From: Desulfocapsa sp.
GTDB taxonomy: Bacteria; Desulfobacterota; Desulfobulbia; Desulfobulbales; Desulfocapsaceae
Assembly (NCBI GenBank): GCA_029934815.1
Contig: JAOZLM010000190.1
Span: 1 to 5,120 of the forward strand
Length of the DNA stretch: 5,120 bases
Direction: 5' to 3'
The notes beneath the pieces were generated by a model. That model searched no databases and was not told the DNA's origin. It saw nothing but the letters and a program-made list of their open reading frames with translations. Shown piece after piece: positions 5,117-5,120 of the stretch. A program made the translations under genes and the position numbers. Position 1 is the first letter of the stretch. Each line of letters starts with the position of its first letter.

Positions 5117-5120
5117 AAAA

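Overview
This window looks like chromosomal DNA of an anaerobic, sulfur-metabolising proteobacterium, most plausibly a Desulfobacterota ('Delta') lineage. That placement is inferred from protein types: a rubredoxin domain fused to a DUF2231-type membrane domain, a two-CW cysteine protein, and a 10-TM protein like those annotated as TsoY family. No RNA gene or other marker fixes the taxonomy. There is no CRISPR array, rRNA or tRNA.

Layout. Four minus-strand genes or gene remnants lie left of about 3765, plus the racemase at the far left, and one plus-strand gene fills the right end. From left to right: (i) a YgeA/aspartate-glutamate racemase family enzyme (91-786, minus) in which the usual first catalytic Cys is replaced by Asn; (ii) a rubredoxin-DUF2231 fusion membrane protein (981-1595, minus) with a dyad-symmetric site upstream; (iii) a 316-bp non-coding stretch (1596-1911) with hairpins; (iv) a 10-TM protein (1912-3108, minus); (v) a short DoxX-like fragment (3178-3411, minus), probably a decayed gene; (vi) a small two-CW cysteine-rich protein (3490-3762, minus) with a recognisable promoter; (vii) a 153-bp MITE-like element (3830-3982) with terminal inverted repeats, an 8-bp direct repeat on each side and an internal REP-like double palindrome; (viii) a LysR-type regulator resembling YeiE (4148-5116, plus).

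Working together. The LysR gene is divergent from the run two-CW -> DoxX remnant -> 10-TM protein, the classic arrangement of a LysR regulator and its target. YeiE is known as a sulfite-responsive regulator and its targets include a membrane transporter, so a reasonable hypothesis is a sulfur- or selenium-related redox/transport locus. This is inference from similarity and position only. The most distinctive structural observation is the MITE-like element in the divergent control region, together with the end of a second copy of the same repeat at the left edge of the window.
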